Below, piece after piece: positions 62,627 through 64,000 of a DNA stretch of 64,000 nt. The number at the start of each line of letters is the position of its first letter. Positions within the stretch are counted from its first letter, which is position 1. The notes beneath the pieces were generated by a model. The model was given only the letters and a program-made list of their open reading frames with translations, searched no databases and was not told the origin of the DNA. The position numbers and the translations under genes are program-made. Location of the stretch: contig CAXIUT010000230.1 in the NCBI GenBank assembly GCA_964035545.1, positions 310,001-374,000 on the forward strand. Reading direction: 5' to 3'. Origin of the DNA: Bugula neritina. Taxonomy: Eukaryota > Bryozoa > Gymnolaemata > Cheilostomatida > Bugulidae.

Positions 62627-64000
62627 CATACTGAAATACACTGTAACATACTGAAATTCACTGCAACATACTACAACATATTGAAAGACACTGCAACACA
62701 TTGAAATATGCTGCAACATACCTAAATATACGGTAATATACCAAAATAAACTGTTACACATTGAAAAATACTGCAACATACTGAAATACACTGCAACACA
62801 CTGAAAAACACTGCAAAATACTGTAACACACTGAAATATACTGCAAAATACTCAAATACACTGCTACATATTTAAATATACTGCAACACACTGCAACATA
62901 CTGCAACATACTAAAATATACTGCAACATACTGAAATACACTGCAAAATACTGAAATACACTGTAACATACTGAAATATACTGCAACATACTGAAGTACA
63001 CTCCTACATACTGAAATATACTGCAACTCACTGCAACATACTGCAACATACTAAAATACACTGTAACATATTGAAATACACTGCAACACATTGAAATATA
63101 CTGCAAAATATTGAAATACACTGCTACACACTGAAATATACTGCAAAACACGGCAACATACTGCAACATACTAAAATATACTGCAACATACTGAAATACA
63201 CTGCAAAATACTGAAATACGCTGTGACATACTGAAATATACTGCAACATACTGAAATATACTGCTACATACTGAAATATACTGCAACACACTGCAACATA
63301 CTGCAACATACTGAAATACACTGTAACATAATAAAATACACTGCAACACATTGAAATATACTGCAAAATACTGAAATACACTGCTATATACTGAAATATA
63401 CTGCAACACACTGCAACATACTGCAACATACTAAAATATACTGCAACATACTGAAAAACACTGCAAAATACTGAAATACACTGTAACATACTGAAATATA
63501 CTGCAACATACTGAAATACACTGCTACATACTGAAATATACGGCAACACACTGCAACATACTGAAACATACTACAATACACTGTAACATATTGAAATACA
63601 CTGCAACACAGTGAAATATACTGCAATGTGCCGAAATATATGGTAAACTACTGAAATATACTGTCACACATTGAAAATTACTGCAACATACTGAAATAAA
63701 CTGCGACACATTGCAATATACTGTAACATACCGAAATATGCTGTAGCACATTGAAATACACTGCAACACACTGACAAACACTGCAAAATACTGTAACACA
63801 CTGAAATATACTGCAAAACGCTGAAATACACTGCTACATACTGAAATATACTGCAACACAGTGCAACATGCTGCAACATACTAAAATATACCGCAACATA
63901 CTGAAATACACTGCAAAATACTGAAATACACTGTAACATACTGAAATATACTGCGACACATTGAAATATACTTTAACATACTGAAATATGCTGTAGCACA
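62627..64000 (+). repeat. Terminal mosaic, resembling 2660-3740 and then 4170-4260
   Basis: From the junction at about 62626 the string follows 60737 onward (spacing 1890 bp) and also 2665 onward (spacing 59,962 bp). Beyond about 63512 only the second match continues, to about 63700. From about 63671 it follows 4170-4260, then other known strings. The window ends inside the array. Confidence 0.8.

Larger units (their letters stand above)
1..64000 (+). repeat. 10-bp/20-bp satellite array filling the window
   Basis: The whole window is head-to-tail copies of a 10-bp unit, usually alternating as AACATACTGA and AATACACTGC, giving a 20-bp dimer. Common variants are AATATACTGC, AACACATTGA, AACACACTGC, TACATACTGA, AACATACTAA, AAAATACTGA and AATACACTGT. 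Most changes are substitutions; register-changing indels are very rare. All units share one orientation and no unrelated sequence interrupts them, so every gene-free stretch here is this repeat. The dimer rhythm sometimes slips, for example where several GC-ending units follow one another, but the 10-bp rhythm does not. This is satellite DNA by structure; a centromeric, pericentromeric or subtelomeric role is only inferred. Confidence 0.98.

Noticed and set aside
1-64000. Hundreds of minus-strand open frames of 65-257 codons as protein genes
   Set aside because: All are translations of the repeat with a 20-residue period, overlap in several frames, start at any CAT and end where a monomer happens to carry TTA or CTA. 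There is no frame preference, no folded-domain pattern, and hardly any K, D, E, G or P.
1-64000. CRISPR array
   Set aside because: Repeats are 10 bp, contiguous and without spacers. No cas-like gene is present, and variation is spread through the units instead of being confined to spacers.
1-64000. Telomeric repeat tract
   Set aside because: The G+T-rich strand recalls telomeres, but there are no runs of G, units are highly variable, and the array has kilobase-scale higher-order structure and no terminal end in the window.
1-64000. Transposon insertions, terminal inverted repeats or LTRs
   Set aside because: No stretch departs from the 10-bp pattern for more than a few bases, and every long match is in direct orientation. 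Block B is made of the same monomers.
1-64000. tRNA, rRNA or other structured RNA genes
   Set aside because: No non-repeat sequence is available to hold them, and the monomer contains no useful self-complementarity (A+C-rich on one strand).
1-64000. G-quadruplex or CENP-B-box-like sites
   Set aside because: G on either strand occurs singly or in pairs, so quadruplex runs are absent. I saw no 17-bp CENP-B box core in any monomer variant.
1-64000. Prokaryotic or phage origin
   Set aside because: Nothing resembling a bacterial gene, ribosome binding site or operon occurs in 64 kb; a repeat array of this size is not known from bacterial chromosomes.

Overview
The whole 64-kb window is one uninterrupted satellite-type tandem array. 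I see no gene, RNA gene, transposon or unique-sequence island in it. The basic unit is 10 bp. It is usually paired into a 20-bp dimer with consensus AACATACTGAAATACACTGC (about 65% A+T; the + strand is roughly 45% A, 25% C, 20% T and 10% G). Every unit points the same way from base 1 to base 64,000. Array size, unit length, nested organisation and absence of genes point to a eukaryotic chromosome (heterochromatic, pericentromeric, subtelomeric or similar). The sequence does not let me name the species.

The array is built on several levels. (1) A 10-bp monomer, about 6,400 copies, mostly in alternating GA-ending and GC/GT-ending forms. (2) Strings of variant monomers forming recognisable modules of roughly 100-400 bp. 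(3) Higher-order units of about 740, 930, 1230 and 1670 bp made from those modules. (4) Long tandem or near-tandem duplications with spacings of 2162, 2200, 4189, 7408, 3718, 1970, 1670 and 4838 bp. (5) Long-range copies 15-60 kb apart (spacings about 15,126, 19,174, 20,013, 22,813, 41,987 and 59,962 bp). Seven copies of a more diverged block ('block B', about 1.6-1.8 kb) punctuate the array. They carry 28 of the only 33 shifts in the 10-bp register that I could find.

Layout: 1-3572, 1.65 copies of a 2162-bp unit; 3573-4149, mixed monomers; 4150-7480, 1.5 copies of a 2200-bp unit; 7493-9100, block B1; 9411-17788, two full copies of a 4189-bp unit; 18338-31880, a 7408-bp unit and its shortened second copy, holding B2 and B3; 28893-35578, a pair of copies about 3.7 kb apart (B3/B4); 36711-40650, two copies of a 1970-bp unit; 41172-47863, a copy of 21158-27850 from 20 kb away (B5); 46620-49960, two copies of a 1670-bp unit; 48385-57920, a 4838-bp unit and its 140-bp-shorter copy (B6, B7); 58522-62626, a copy of 16535-20640 from 42 kb away; 62627 to about 63700, a copy of about 2660-3740.

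The array contains many long open frames, all on the minus strand. They are a by-product of the repeat: the minus-strand unit has no stop triplet in any frame, while the + strand has a TGA about every 20 bp. I annotate none of them as genes. Boundaries of duplications are by eye, good to about 20-100 bp; spacings are exact where several landmarks agree.
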